Positions 54,400-63,767 of a stretch of DNA of 64,000 bases are shown here, piece after piece; position 1 is the stretch's first letter, and every line of letters starts with the position of its first letter. Made by a program: the position numbers and the translations under genes. Below the pieces are notes generated by a model, which saw only the letters and a list, made by a program, of their open reading frames with translations, had not been told where the DNA came from and made no database searches. This DNA comes from Ignavibacteria bacterium (GTDB lineage Bacteria > Bacteroidota > Ignavibacteria > Ignavibacteriales > Ignavibacteriaceae). The DNA is taken from contig JAFLBV010000002.1 of assembly GCA_017302895.1 (NCBI GenBank), positions 124,001 through 188,000 on the forward strand. Reading direction: 5' to 3'.

Positions 54400-55899
54400 G
54401 TGTATTTCAAAAAGATACTTATAGTTAATCGTGGTGAAATCGCACTTAGAATTATTCGCAGTGCAAAGGAATTGGGAATCGCCACTGTAGCTGTATATTC
54501 AGATGCAGACATGAACGCTTTGCATGTTAAATACGCTGATGAATCATATTCCTTGGGTGGAACAACCGCAGCAGAGTCCTATCTTGATATCAACAAAATA
54601 CTCGAAGTCGCCAGAATTTCCGGTGCGGACGCCATCCATCCCGGTTATGGATTTCTCTCGGAGCGAGCACATTTTATCGAGGCTGTTGAAAATGCAGGGA
54701 TCTCATTTATTGGTCCTTCAGCAAAATCGGTGGAAATGATGGGCAGTAAAACCGGGGCAAGACAAATTATGCAAAAACATAATGTACCATTCGTTCCCGG
54801 AACTGTCGACCCGCTCGAATCGATTGAAGAAGCAAAGGCTTTTGCTTCCAAAATTGGCTATCCCATTCTGATCAAAGCCTCTGCTGGAGGGGGAGGTAAA
54901 GGGATGAAAAAAGTTTATTCTGACTCTGAAATGGAGGAAGCCTTCTATTCAGCCAAGAGAGAAGCTCTTTCGGGGTTTGGTGACAGCACGGTTTATATTG
55001 AAAAATTTATAGAAAATCCGAAACATATCGAAGTCCAGATTCTGGGTGACAAGTTCGGTAATTATGTCCATGTATTCGAACGGGAATGTTCGGTACAAAG
55101 AAGGCATCAAAAGATAATTGAAGAATCTCCTTCTCCTGTAATGGACAGCGTCACTCGAAAAAAAATTACAGAGACAGCTATAAATGCAGCCCGTGCGTGT
55201 GACTACTACAACGCCGGAACAATCGAATTTTTGATGGATGAGAAGAAGAATTTCTACTTCCTTGAGATGAATACCCGCTTGCAGGTGGAACACCCGGTGA
55301 CAGAACTGATTTCCGGTCTCGATCTAGTGAAGGAGCAGATTAGAATAGCTGCAGGCGAGAAATTGTCATTTACTCAAAAAGACCTGAAAATTGCAGGCCA
55401 CGCAATCGAGTGCAGGGTATATGCCGAAGACCCCGATAATAATTTCCTTCCTTCAACAGGTAGAATTACTTTTCACAGGCTGCCGACAGGACCGGGAGTA
55501 AGAGTTGACGAGGGGATAGAGGCAGGTTCAGAGGTTTCGATGTTTTACGACCCGATGTTGAGCAAGGTTATTGTTCACGGCTCTGACCGTCATTCAGCGA
55601 TCGAAAGAATGAAAATTGCCCTCGCTTCCTATTCAATTACCGGTGTTCAGACCAATTTGTCTGTTTTATTGTGGTTATTGAATAACGATTCTTTTTTAAG
55701 TGGAAAATATTCCATAAATTTACTTGATAAGGAGTTTTTTCCTTTAGTCCCCGGGAAATGGAAGGAAAGTCTGTGCGACGACCTTGAGGATGCTGCAGTC
55801 GCACTTGTCTCTATCCTTCGCGATGAAGCACGCAACAGTTCAAACAATGTCCGAATAAATGAGGTATTCCACGATAACAATTGGTACAACGAAGAATAA
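54400..55899 (+). CDS. accC: biotin carboxylase subunit of an acyl-CoA carboxylase
   Basis: An ATP-grasp enzyme of 499 residues that carboxylates biotin with bicarbonate. The start is GTG. KKILIVNRGEIALRIIRSA opens the fold; IKASAGGGGKGMK is the glycine-rich loop; ERECSVQRRHQKIIEE, MNTRLQVEHPVTEL and the C-terminal domain are intact. Its length, and overlap by one base with a separate carrier gene, suggest the alpha subunit of a propionyl- or methylcrotonyl-CoA-type carboxylase split in two, rather than the classical AccC of fatty-acid synthesis. No carboxyltransferase gene is in the window. Confidence 0.93.
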   Translation: MYFKKILIVNRGEIALRIIRSAKELGIATVAVYSDADMNALHVKYADESYSLGGTTAAESYLDINKILEVARISGADAIHPGYGFLSERAHFIEAVENAGISFIGPSAKSVEMMGSKTGARQIMQKHNVPFVPGTVDPLESIEEAKAFASKIGYPILIKASAGGGGKGMKKVYSDSEMEEAFYSAKREALSGFGDSTVYIEKFIENPKHIEVQILGDKFGNYVHVFERECSVQRRHQKIIEESPSPVMDSVTRKKITETAINAARACDYYNAGTIEFLMDEKKNFYFLEMNTRLQVEHPVTELISGLDLVKEQIRIAAGEKLSFTQKDLKIAGHAIECRVYAEDPDNNFLPSTGRITFHRLPTGPGVRVDEGIEAGSEVSMFYDPMLSKVIVHGSDRHSAIERMKIALASYSITGVQTNLSVLLWLLNNDSFLSGKYSINLLDKEFFPLVPGKWKESLCDDLEDAAVALVSILRDEARNSSNNVRINEVFHDNNWYNEE

Positions 55900-56399
55900 T
55901 GCCTGACTATTTTGTTGATGTAAACAAGAAAGAAAAGTCTGTCCGGTTTACGGGACCGGGTACCATTGTGATCGACAACAAACAATACGATTATCGTCTC
56001 GAGGAAATCAACGATAATTATTATTTGCTTCGTTTGAACAATAAAGTTTTTAGAGTAAATAGAGTATCAGGAGAAAAAAACAGCCTTCTGATACTTATTG
56101 AAGGCAGATATTTCGAAACCGAAATAAGGACAAACCTGGAACAGAAAGCCCGTCAGGTTCTCTCCAATGTAAAACAGAAAAATCACCACTCATTGATCAA
56201 ATCACCTATGCCCGGGATGGTTCTTAAGCTTAAGAAGAATGCCGGGGATGAGGTTGCTCAAGGTGAGTCTATCATGATCCTCGAAGCAATGAAGATGGAG
56301 AATGATATCAAATCCCCCTTCAGTGGAATTATTAAAGAGATTTATGTCTCTGAACGCTCTGCTGTCGAGAAAGGAGCAAAGTTATTTTTAATAGGTTAA
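55899..56399 (+). CDS. biotin carboxyl carrier protein with BT-like domain
   Basis: A protein of 166 residues starting at 55899; an upstream in-frame codon inside accC was rejected. Residues 1-90 form a small beta domain (VRFTGPGTIVIDNKQYDYRLEE) like the BT/linker domain of acyl-CoA carboxylase alpha chains. Residues 100-166 are the biotinyl domain, with SPMPGMV and K132 in EAMKMEND as the biotin site. BirA, encoded at 40.3-41.1 kb, would modify it. The TAATG overlap couples it to the carboxylase. Confidence 0.93.
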   Translation: MPDYFVDVNKKEKSVRFTGPGTIVIDNKQYDYRLEEINDNYYLLRLNNKVFRVNRVSGEKNSLLILIEGRYFETEIRTNLEQKARQVLSNVKQKNHHSLIKSPMPGMVLKLKKNAGDEVAQGESIMILEAMKMENDIKSPFSGIIKEIYVSERSAVEKGAKLFLIG

Positions 56400-56427
56400 T
56401 CAATAATTATTTTATTCCGGAGGTACT

Positions 56428-57672
56428 GTGAAAAAATATTTATTCTCTTTTCTGTTTTCTCTAATAATTGGAGGAAATGTAATCGCTGGTGGCTTTCAGT
56501 TAAATGAACACGGAGCCAAGGCGATGGCGATGGGTGGTGCGTTTGCCGGTTTAGCAAACGATCTCTCAGCGTTTTATTTTAATCCCGCAGGATTGGCTTT
56601 CATGAATGGCATCAATGTGTCGGCAGGTACAGCTCTTATCGCTCCGACCGGCGCATTTAGAGGACCATCACCTTCGATACAGGAATCAAAGATGGTGAAC
56701 AAGGTGTTTACACCAAGTCATCTCTATTTTTCATATCAGGTGAATGATAAACTGGTTCTTGGTTTTGGTGCCAATAATCCATTCGGTCTCGGTACCACCT
56801 GGGATAACAACTGGCCGGGCAGATTTGCTGCAGTTGTGACAGAAGTACAGGTTTTCAGCTTTAACGCGGTAGCTGCATATAAATTGCTTGATAACCTCAG
56901 CCTTTCGGCAGGTTTTCAATACAATTTTGCTAATGTAGAGATCACAAAACAGCAGAAACTCGCTCCATTTGATGCCGAAGCACATGTAGATCTCAAAGGA
57001 AAAGACATGGCGGCATTTGGATTTATAATTGGTGCCATGTGGAAACCAACCTTGGATTTCTCCATTGGAGCAACATACAGAAGCCAGGTTAAGTACGGCT
57101 TTGAAGGTGATGTTGTAACTACAGGACCCGCACAGCTTTCAGCATCATTACCGAATGCACCAATCGCAGCAGAGCTTACAACCCCTGCGCAGGTTATCGC
57201 GGGTGTGGCTTACAAGTTTATGCCTAATTTCGTTGTTACCGCTGATTTTCAGTATGTCATGTGGTCAAGTTATGATTATCTGACAGTAACTTACAAGTCT
57301 GATGGCAAGGTACTTACTTCATCGGAAAGATTGTTTGAAGATACATGGATAGCCAGACTTGGACTCGAGTACAAGTATTCTTCAGCTCTCGCTCTTCGTG
57401 CAGGTTTCCTCTATGACAGAAATCCTGTAAAAGATGAGTATCTCGATCCCACACTTCCTGATGCAAACAGACTTGGTTTCTCAGGCGGTATCGGTTACGC
57501 TCTTACAAACAATTTGAGCCTTGATCTTGCTTATCTATTCCTAAGGTTTCAGGAAAGAACAATCACTAATTCAAAAATAAGTGCCACCGGTACTGCCGGT
57601 TTCACTCCTATGAATGGTACCTACAATTCCTATGCAAACCTCTTTTCATTAACATTTAATTATAAATTTTAA
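56428..57672 (+). CDS. FadL/TodX-family outer-membrane porin (OmpP1)
   Basis: A protein of 414 residues with a GTG start behind GGAGGT. The signal peptide is KKYLFSFLFSLIIGGNVIAGG. GGFQLNEHGAKAMAMGGAFAG and DLSAFYFNPAGLAFMNG are the N-terminal plug blocks of FadL; PFGLGTTWDNNWPGRF is the next. Alternating strands end with YKF, typical of a barrel end. Such porins let hydrophobic compounds (fatty acids, aromatics) through the outer membrane. The ligand is not predictable. The SGNH hydrolase lipoprotein follows. Confidence 0.92.
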   Translation: MKKYLFSFLFSLIIGGNVIAGGFQLNEHGAKAMAMGGAFAGLANDLSAFYFNPAGLAFMNGINVSAGTALIAPTGAFRGPSPSIQESKMVNKVFTPSHLYFSYQVNDKLVLGFGANNPFGLGTTWDNNWPGRFAAVVTEVQVFSFNAVAAYKLLDNLSLSAGFQYNFANVEITKQQKLAPFDAEAHVDLKGKDMAAFGFIIGAMWKPTLDFSIGATYRSQVKYGFEGDVVTTGPAQLSASLPNAPIAAELTTPAQVIAGVAYKFMPNFVVTADFQYVMWSSYDYLTVTYKSDGKVLTSSERLFEDTWIARLGLEYKYSSALALRAGFLYDRNPVKDEYLDPTLPDANRLGFSGGIGYALTNNLSLDLAYLFLRFQERTITNSKISATGTAGFTPMNGTYNSYANLFSLTFNYKF

Positions 57673-57689
57673 TCTGAAGGAGTTAGATA

Positions 57690-59000
57690 ATGAAAAAGAT
57701 TCTTAGTTTATTCCTGGTTCTGGTTTCAACAGTAGTACTGTTTACAGGATGTCAGGACAGATCAGACCTTACAGCTCCTGCTGCACCGGCAACGGGCACA
57801 GCAAGCTTCGCCCGGTATGTTGCAATAGGTAACAGCCTTACAGCAGGATATCAATCGGGTTCACTTTATGAATCAGCTCAGAAGTATTCGTATGCTAAAC
57901 TGATCGCTGACCAGGCCGGGACCTCATTTGCCTTCCCGAATATTGGTGAACCGGGTACGAGAGGCAGACTTGAAGTACAGTCGATCACTCCATTCGTATC
58001 TTATGTAAATCCGAACAGTGGTCCACTCTTAAATGCAACCTACGCCAAACCATATAATAATCTTGGTGTTCCCGGAGCATTGATTTACGACTTCCTGAAT
58101 GCTTACGACTCCTTGAGTTGTTTCTCTGCAGTTTTTGGTGGTTCACCGAATCCGATGTTTAACATCGTACTCAGAAACCAGGGTGGTGCCAAAACCACAC
58201 AGTGGCAACAGACTAAGGCTCAGCAGCCTACTTTTGTAACCTTCTGGCTCGGATCAAATGACATCCTTGGCCACGCCGCCTCCGGTGGTGTTGTTCCTTA
58301 CACTCCTGTACCAACTTTCACAGCCCTGTTCAACCAGGCAATGGATAGTTTAAAGACTCTCGGCTGCCCTGTGGCAGTAGGAAACATCCTTGATGTAACT
58401 GTAGCTGCATACTTCACTACTGTGGGTGGACAGCTTCAGCAACAGGGAGTTACCGCCGTTTGGGGTGTCAGGGGAACCGGAGATACAATTCCACTTTCTC
58501 TCAGCAAAAACCTCCTTACTCTTACTGCTTCGGCTGAACTTGCTGCCGGAAAAGGTTTGAGCAAAGCAAATCCTATCGGAAACCGCTACATTCTTGATTC
58601 AGCAGAGATTGTTGGAGTCAAAACCGTAATTGCTCAGTTCAATAATGTAATAAAAACTGCTGCTGAAGCCAGAGGTTTTGTACATGTGGATGTTGCGGCA
58701 CTTCTTGGTAAAATTGCTCTTGCTTATGTAACCAGTGGTGGTTATGTAGTTGATGGAGTGAAGTTTACACCTGTATTTGTTACAGGAAATCTTTTCAGTC
58801 TTGATGGAGTTCATCCAACCAGCCAGGCACATGCTTTGGTAGCAAATGAATTCATTCAGGCAATAAATGCGAAGTACAATGCAAAAATACCGGCGATAAA
58901 TGTAGCAACAATTCCGGGCAGTCTTGTTTTTAAACAGCAGCCAAGTGGAAATGTCGTTCCAAATTATTCTTCGGATATGTTTAAACACATATTGTTCTAA
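57690..59000 (+). CDS. SGNH/GDSL hydrolase lipoprotein
   Basis: A protein of 436 residues. The lipobox is VLFTGC. The four SGNH elements can be traced: Ser in YVAIGNSLTAGYQSGS, Gly in an intermediate loop, Asn in FWLGSNDILG, and Asp-His in SLDGVHPTSQAHALVA. It is therefore a serine esterase or lipase anchored in the envelope. Its place after a FadL-type porin suggests hydrolysis of esters or lipids whose products the porin takes up; that link is inference. GAAGGAG lies before the ATG. Confidence 0.9.
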   Translation: MKKILSLFLVLVSTVVLFTGCQDRSDLTAPAAPATGTASFARYVAIGNSLTAGYQSGSLYESAQKYSYAKLIADQAGTSFAFPNIGEPGTRGRLEVQSITPFVSYVNPNSGPLLNATYAKPYNNLGVPGALIYDFLNAYDSLSCFSAVFGGSPNPMFNIVLRNQGGAKTTQWQQTKAQQPTFVTFWLGSNDILGHAASGGVVPYTPVPTFTALFNQAMDSLKTLGCPVAVGNILDVTVAAYFTTVGGQLQQQGVTAVWGVRGTGDTIPLSLSKNLLTLTASAELAAGKGLSKANPIGNRYILDSAEIVGVKTVIAQFNNVIKTAAEARGFVHVDVAALLGKIALAYVTSGGYVVDGVKFTPVFVTGNLFSLDGVHPTSQAHALVANEFIQAINAKYNAKIPAINVATIPGSLVFKQQPSGNVVPNYSSDMFKHILF

Positions 59001-59024
59001 TTAAACAAGTAAAGGATTTTGGCA

Positions 59025-59462
59025 GTGAAACTTTTATTTTCCAACACAAAAATGATCCAAATGTACGCCCTTCTATTTTTGGTCGCGTTGTTTGCATCAT
59101 CATGTTCCTCGGTTTCAGATGAAAATAAAAAAGAAGAATCGGCAGTAACCTCTAATCAACTTGATACAATCAAATCTGTTGATAACACCCCTTCTGTAGA
59201 TTCAAAGGTGGAAGTGCCAAAATCCTTCCTTTATATTATTCAGATTGGTGCCTACAGCACATTCGAAAAAGCAAAAAAGTTTCGGGGATCAATTAAAAAT
59301 AAATTAAGTGAGGAAATTTTTGTAAGTTTCGATAAGAGAACTTCACTTTATGTGGTCAGGTTAAAACCGCGTGAAACTCGGGCAGAGGCAGAGGAGATCA
59401 GGACAAAATTGCGCGCGACAAAAGAATTTTCCGATGCCTTCATTTTAACAATTGAGATTTAG
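59025..59462 (+). CDS. SPOR-domain lipoprotein
   Basis: A protein of 145 residues from GTG at 59025. An in-frame TTG at 59019 is less likely, because AAAGGA at 59011-59016 is eight bases from the GTG but only two from the TTG. The lipobox is LVALFASSC at about residue 27. The SPOR fold covers roughly residues 65-145 (FLYIIQIGAYSTFEKAKKF; SLYVVRLKPRETRAEAEEI). SPOR domains bind glycan strands stripped of stem peptides, usually at the division septum. Confidence 0.85.
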   Translation: MKLLFSNTKMIQMYALLFLVALFASSCSSVSDENKKEESAVTSNQLDTIKSVDNTPSVDSKVEVPKSFLYIIQIGAYSTFEKAKKFRGSIKNKLSEEIFVSFDKRTSLYVVRLKPRETRAEAEEIRTKLRATKEFSDAFILTIEI

Positions 59463-59494
59463 TTCAATATATTCACAATCTTCGGGAGGCTGGT

Positions 59495-61774
59495 ATGCGC
59501 AAGCTTTTACTTGTTGTATCCATACTTATATTTTTTGTCGGGCAGAATAATGCCCAGATTACGACTAACTGGGCTTTAATCAGTGGTAATGCAAACATGC
59601 CATCATGGTTTGGTTTATCAAATACTGAGAGAGGAATGGCATATTCCTCTGTTAATAATTTAATGTATGTTGTCGTCAGAAATGGTGGCGTTGTACTGAA
59701 ATCCATCAACCCAACCAACGGTGCTGATGTGGCAAACTACGATATGACAGGTGTTGCCGGTGGTACTTTCATTCTTAATGATGCAGAAGCATCAACGGAT
59801 GATGGTAAAGTTTATGGTTGCAACCTTGCTACCTCGAACGCAAGCGCATTCAAGGTTTATCGCTGGGATAATGCCACCGCAGTGCCTGCTGTGGCTTTTT
59901 CATATACTGCACCGGTTGCCGGTACAAGGATGGGTGATAACTTCACGCTGGTTGGTAAAAATGCTGACAACACTACCAAAATACTTTTCGCTGACGCAAC
60001 CCGCAACATGGTGTTTATTGCCAAAACCACGGATAATGGAGCAACCTTCCAACTCCAGGATTCAGTACAGTTGCCTGCTTCAAGTTTCGGAGGCGCTGCT
60101 TCAGTTTACCCGATTATGAATAATCAGGGAGCAATTGAAGGAATCATTACCAACAGTTCCGGAAAAAATGTAGTTGCCTACACTATGGCAGGTCAACCAA
60201 TGGGCAGTATCCCGGGTGGTGTTATCGGGACAGGTTCAACTACTGTCAGAGGTTTTGAAGTAAACGGACTTTTCTATATTGCTACCTTCCAGTATGGTGG
60301 TGGAAATGAGAATGTAAGAATCGTGGCAGTTGGCGATGATCCAAACATGGCAAGGACATATGCGATTACAACACCTCTTGGTACAAATGCAAATGTGAAC
60401 GGTACCGGAGATTTTACATGCTATGTTCGCCCGAATGGTAAAGTGGAAATTTATGTTTTGGGAACCAACAATGGTATTGCTAAATACACAGTTGATTTCC
60501 CGTTCTTCATGAATGGAAGATTCAACGAACCCTATACCTTCGTTGCATCAAAACAGAATCAGAATTCAGGTTTTGGTCCTAACATGGAATTAAAAACCAT
60601 GGGATATGCCTATGATTCCAACTATGTTTACATTGCGGTTCAAGGCAAACTTGACAAAACAAACTCAAATGGTATTGCAGTTTTCTTAAATTTCAGTGAT
60701 ATCACTGGTATTCCCGCCGGCTCATCACTGGGTGCTGTTCCTAACGGTGGACATCTCTTTGGTGATGCTACGAACCCTAACTTCAAGATGGGCTTCGAGG
60801 TTGACATGGCTTTTGTTATCAACGGTGGTGGAAACGATTCCGTTTCTTATCTTGATGCAGCCAAATACTTCAACGGAGTTAAAACCGGTGGTTATATTGG
60901 CTATACCTATAAATCAGGTTCGGCGGCTCAAGGTCCTGCAGCTCCCGGAATCTTCGCAGCAAATGCAATTACATTCGCTCTCGATTCGGCTTACGACAGA
61001 GGTCGCGGTCTTGAAATAAGAATTCCAAAAACCGAATTAAACAACCTCGGATTTTCAGGAACCATTCAGATGGCTGCTTTTATTGTTTCAAACACAGCCT
61101 ATTTCTCTGATCTCTCACTTCCCGGCAATATCACCGGTGGTAATGTTGCTTTCAATCCTAACTTTGCATCACTTCCCGGTGGTCCCTACTACACAGGCGC
61201 TTTCGCTCTCCCTGTCGAGTTGGTTTCCTTCTCGGCTAAAGCGATTGATAATGTTGTAGTTCTTGACTGGATGACCGCTTCCGAGCTTAATAATAAAGGT
61301 TTTTCAGTTGAAAAGAGCTTCGATGGAACAAGTTTCTCAGAGATCGGTTTTGTAGCCGGTAGAGGAACAACCACTGAATTTGGTAAATACAGCTTCACAG
61401 ACAATAATGCCGGTGCAGCGGTAGTTTACTACAGACTGAAACAGTTGGATTTCGATGGCACTTTCGCTTACAGCAGTGTTGTAAGCGTTGAATCATCTTC
61501 AGTTCCGGCAGTTTTCGCATTGAACCAGAACTATCCAAATCCTTTCAATCCTTCCACTTCAATTTCCTTTACTGTAGCTTCGGAAGGAATTGCAAGTCTG
61601 AATGTTTATTCCATCAATGGCGAACTTGTTTCCACACTGTTCAACGAAACAGCAAAAGCAGGTCAGGTTTACAATGCTAAATTTGATGCCGGGAATCTTC
61701 CTTCGGGAATTTATTTCTACAGACTGACCCAAGGTAATTCTGTTGTTACCAAAAAGTTAACCCTTCTTAAGTAA
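59495..61774 (+). CDS. secreted repeat-type protein with T9SS type A sorting domain
   Basis: A protein of 759 residues with a clear signal peptide (KLLLVVSILIFFVGQNNAQ). Residues about 25-400 look like a beta-propeller or DUF4623-like region (GMAYSSVNNLMYVVVRNGG; FILNDAEASTDDGKVYGCN; ITNSSGKNVVAYTMAG). About 400-560 is a jelly-roll-like domain. From about 570 comes an FN3-like element (PVELVSFSAKAIDNVVVLDW) and at about 680 the sorting domain NYPNPFNPSTSISF. These last 190 residues are shared with the gene at 61918. GGGAGG stands before the ATG. Secretion through T9SS is well supported; function unknown. Confidence 0.87.
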   Translation: MRKLLLVVSILIFFVGQNNAQITTNWALISGNANMPSWFGLSNTERGMAYSSVNNLMYVVVRNGGVVLKSINPTNGADVANYDMTGVAGGTFILNDAEASTDDGKVYGCNLATSNASAFKVYRWDNATAVPAVAFSYTAPVAGTRMGDNFTLVGKNADNTTKILFADATRNMVFIAKTTDNGATFQLQDSVQLPASSFGGAASVYPIMNNQGAIEGIITNSSGKNVVAYTMAGQPMGSIPGGVIGTGSTTVRGFEVNGLFYIATFQYGGGNENVRIVAVGDDPNMARTYAITTPLGTNANVNGTGDFTCYVRPNGKVEIYVLGTNNGIAKYTVDFPFFMNGRFNEPYTFVASKQNQNSGFGPNMELKTMGYAYDSNYVYIAVQGKLDKTNSNGIAVFLNFSDITGIPAGSSLGAVPNGGHLFGDATNPNFKMGFEVDMAFVINGGGNDSVSYLDAAKYFNGVKTGGYIGYTYKSGSAAQGPAAPGIFAANAITFALDSAYDRGRGLEIRIPKTELNNLGFSGTIQMAAFIVSNTAYFSDLSLPGNITGGNVAFNPNFASLPGGPYYTGAFALPVELVSFSAKAIDNVVVLDWMTASELNNKGFSVEKSFDGTSFSEIGFVAGRGTTTEFGKYSFTDNNAGAAVVYYRLKQLDFDGTFAYSSVVSVESSSVPAVFALNQNYPNPFNPSTSISFTVASEGIASLNVYSINGELVSTLFNETAKAGQVYNAKFDAGNLPSGIYFYRLTQGNSVVTKKLTLLK

Positions 61775-61789
61775 ATTCTTCTGAAATTC

Positions 61790-61823
61790 GGGCTGTCTTG
61801 AAAAGGGCAGCCCTTTTCTTTTC
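61790..61823 (+). terminator. intrinsic terminator
   Basis: Stem GGGCTGTC / GGCAGCCC (eight pairs, one G-T) with a loop of about eight bases, followed by TTTTCTTTT. It follows the T9SS cargo gene by 16 bases. Confidence 0.75.
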
Positions 61824-61917
61824 AAGTAAAGATTCTTAACACTTTAGTAATCGTAGTATCAAGAAGTTTTACTAAATTTAGCAACGATTTTTTTTTATTT
61901 AACAACTCGAGGATCCA

Positions 61918-63198
61918 ATGACTAAAAAGTCACTTTCAATAATTCTTGTTCTGTTTCTATTCTCCGCGACTTCTGCTTTTTCGCAATTAATCAATGAAAA
62001 TTTCAACTATCCGGTCGGTGATTCAGTTTCCGCTCACGGATGGACCGGTCATAGCGGTTTCCTTACCAACAATATTCTTATTGGTGCCCCAGGGTTGGAA
62101 TTCCCCGGCTATTTTGTAACCGGCGGCAACGCTGCATTGGTTAACAACACAGGTCAGGATATCAATAAAACTTTTGATTCGGTTAGTGCCGGAACTGTAT
62201 ATGCTTCATTTCTTCTCAAAGTCACCGCTGCACCGATAACCGGTTATTTCTTCCATCTTGGTCGTAATCCTTTTAATACATTCGATTTCAGAGCAAGAGT
62301 ATGGGCAAAACCCGAAGGAGCCAATTTTAGACTCGGCATCAGTTTTTCAGGCAATGCTGACACAGTTTTCTCGACAGGAAGTTATTTTATCGACAGTACT
62401 TATCTTGTAGTCGTTAAATACAAAGTTGAAGCTGCTGCTGACGATTCAGTAAGTCTTTATGTTTTCAAACCAGGCGATAACTTTACTGTAGAACCGGCAG
62501 TTCCAACTGCAGGACCAAAAAGTACAACCGGTGGCGATATATCACCGGGTGCTGTTGCTCTTAGACAATATAATGCAGCTCAAAGATACACCGTTGACAA
62601 TATTCTTGTTTCAACAAGCTGGATGCTCAATGTAGTACCTGTAGAATTTACCACATTCTCTGCCACTGCTCAGAATGGAAAAGTAAATCTCGTATGGGAA
62701 ACTGCTTCAGAAACCAACAACAAAGGTTTTGAAGTTCAGAGAAGTCTTGACAATCAGAACTTCAGTAATGTAGGATATGTAACCGGAAAAGGTACAACAA
62801 CCGAAACTTCCAGCTATAATTTCACAGATGATTTCGCTGTTTCAGGTAAAGTTTATTACAGATTGAAACAAATCGATTTTGACGGAACTTCCGCTTTCTC
62901 GAACACAATCGAAGTTGAATCGAACATGATTACCGGATTTGAATTATTCCAGAACTATCCAAACCCGTTCAACCCTTCAACCAGCATCAACTTTACCGTT
63001 TCTGAATCAGGTTTGGCAACATTGAAAATCTTCAGCGTTACAGGTGAAGAAGTTGCAAATCTCTTCAGTCAGTCAGTTGAAAAAGGAACTGTTTACACTG
63101 TTAATTTCAACGCAGCAAACCTGAACTCAGGTGTTTACTTTGCTCAGTTGTCACAAGGTAACAATGTTAAAAACATCAAATTGATCCTGAATAAATAA
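61918..63198 (+). CDS. secreted protein with T9SS type A sorting domain
   Basis: A protein of 426 residues. Signal peptide SLSIILVLFLFSATSAFSQ, then a jelly-roll-like domain of about 210 residues (LINENFNYPVGDSVSAHGWT; IGAPGLEFPGYF). An FN3-like segment (PVEFTTFSATAQNGKVNLVW ... VYYRLKQIDFDGTSAF) follows, and the type A sorting domain QNYPNPFNPSTSINF from about residue 342. Secreted; ligand unknown. It has its own transcription region, since terminators flank both ends; a TAAATTTA 40 bases upstream may be part of its promoter. Confidence 0.87.
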   Translation: MTKKSLSIILVLFLFSATSAFSQLINENFNYPVGDSVSAHGWTGHSGFLTNNILIGAPGLEFPGYFVTGGNAALVNNTGQDINKTFDSVSAGTVYASFLLKVTAAPITGYFFHLGRNPFNTFDFRARVWAKPEGANFRLGISFSGNADTVFSTGSYFIDSTYLVVVKYKVEAAADDSVSLYVFKPGDNFTVEPAVPTAGPKSTTGGDISPGAVALRQYNAAQRYTVDNILVSTSWMLNVVPVEFTTFSATAQNGKVNLVWETASETNNKGFEVQRSLDNQNFSNVGYVTGKGTTTETSSYNFTDDFAVSGKVYYRLKQIDFDGTSAFSNTIEVESNMITGFELFQNYPNPFNPSTSINFTVSESGLATLKIFSVTGEEVANLFSQSVEKGTVYTVNFNAANLNSGVYFAQLSQGNNVKNIKLILNK

Positions 63199-63220
63199 GC
63201 TTATTAGTCAGATTATTTGG

Positions 63221-63256
63221 AAAGCGAATAACCTTTTGGTTATTCGCTTTTTTATT
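63221..63256 (+). terminator. strong intrinsic terminator
   Basis: A perfect thirteen-base-pair stem, AAAGCGAATAACC and GGTTATTCGCTTT, with a TTTT loop, running into a T tract. It separates the T9SS cargo gene from ssb. Confidence 0.9.
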
Positions 63257-63302
63257 TTAATTTTAGTATTGTAATTAATTTAATCTTTTAAATGGAGGAA
63301 TT

Positions 63303-63749
63303 GTGGCACTATCACTAAACAAGGTAATGCTTGTCGGCAATCTCGGGAGAGATGTTGAAACAAGATTTTCGAATGATAACAGTCTGACCATATCCTCGTT
63401 CACCATGGCGACGAGTAGAAGTACAAAAGGAAAAGACAGCAACTGGATTAATGAATCAACATGGCACAATGTTGTGGCTTTCAATCTTAATGATAAAGTT
63501 CTCGAAGGTCTGCGAAAGGGAGTCCGTGTCTTTGTTGAAGGAAGAATCCAGATCAGAGAATACACAAAACAGGATAATACACCGGCAAAGGTGTACGAAA
63601 TTGTGGCTGAAAAAGTTCAGTTTGTAGATAAAAAACAGGATGATGGCAGTTCACCATTCGAAGCATACGGTGGTGGTCAAAAATCTGAAAACACAGGAGC
63701 GTCTGAACCTGAGGCAGGTAAAAAAGTTGACGATGATCTTCCTTTTTAG
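63303..63749 (+). CDS. ssb: single-stranded DNA-binding protein
   Basis: A protein of 148 residues with a GTG start behind GGAGG. The OB fold starts LNKVMLVGNLGRDVETRF and continues FTMATSR, TWHNVVAFN, VFVEGRIQIREY. A flexible linker leads to the acidic tip DDDLPF, which recruits repair and replication proteins. It protects single-stranded DNA. The next gene, in the same frame, follows 18 bases after the stop. Confidence 0.96.
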   Translation: MALSLNKVMLVGNLGRDVETRFSNDNSLTISSFTMATSRSTKGKDSNWINESTWHNVVAFNLNDKVLEGLRKGVRVFVEGRIQIREYTKQDNTPAKVYEIVAEKVQFVDKKQDDGSSPFEAYGGGQKSENTGASEPEAGKKVDDDLPF

Positions 63750-63767
63750 TCAAATACGAGAACCTTT

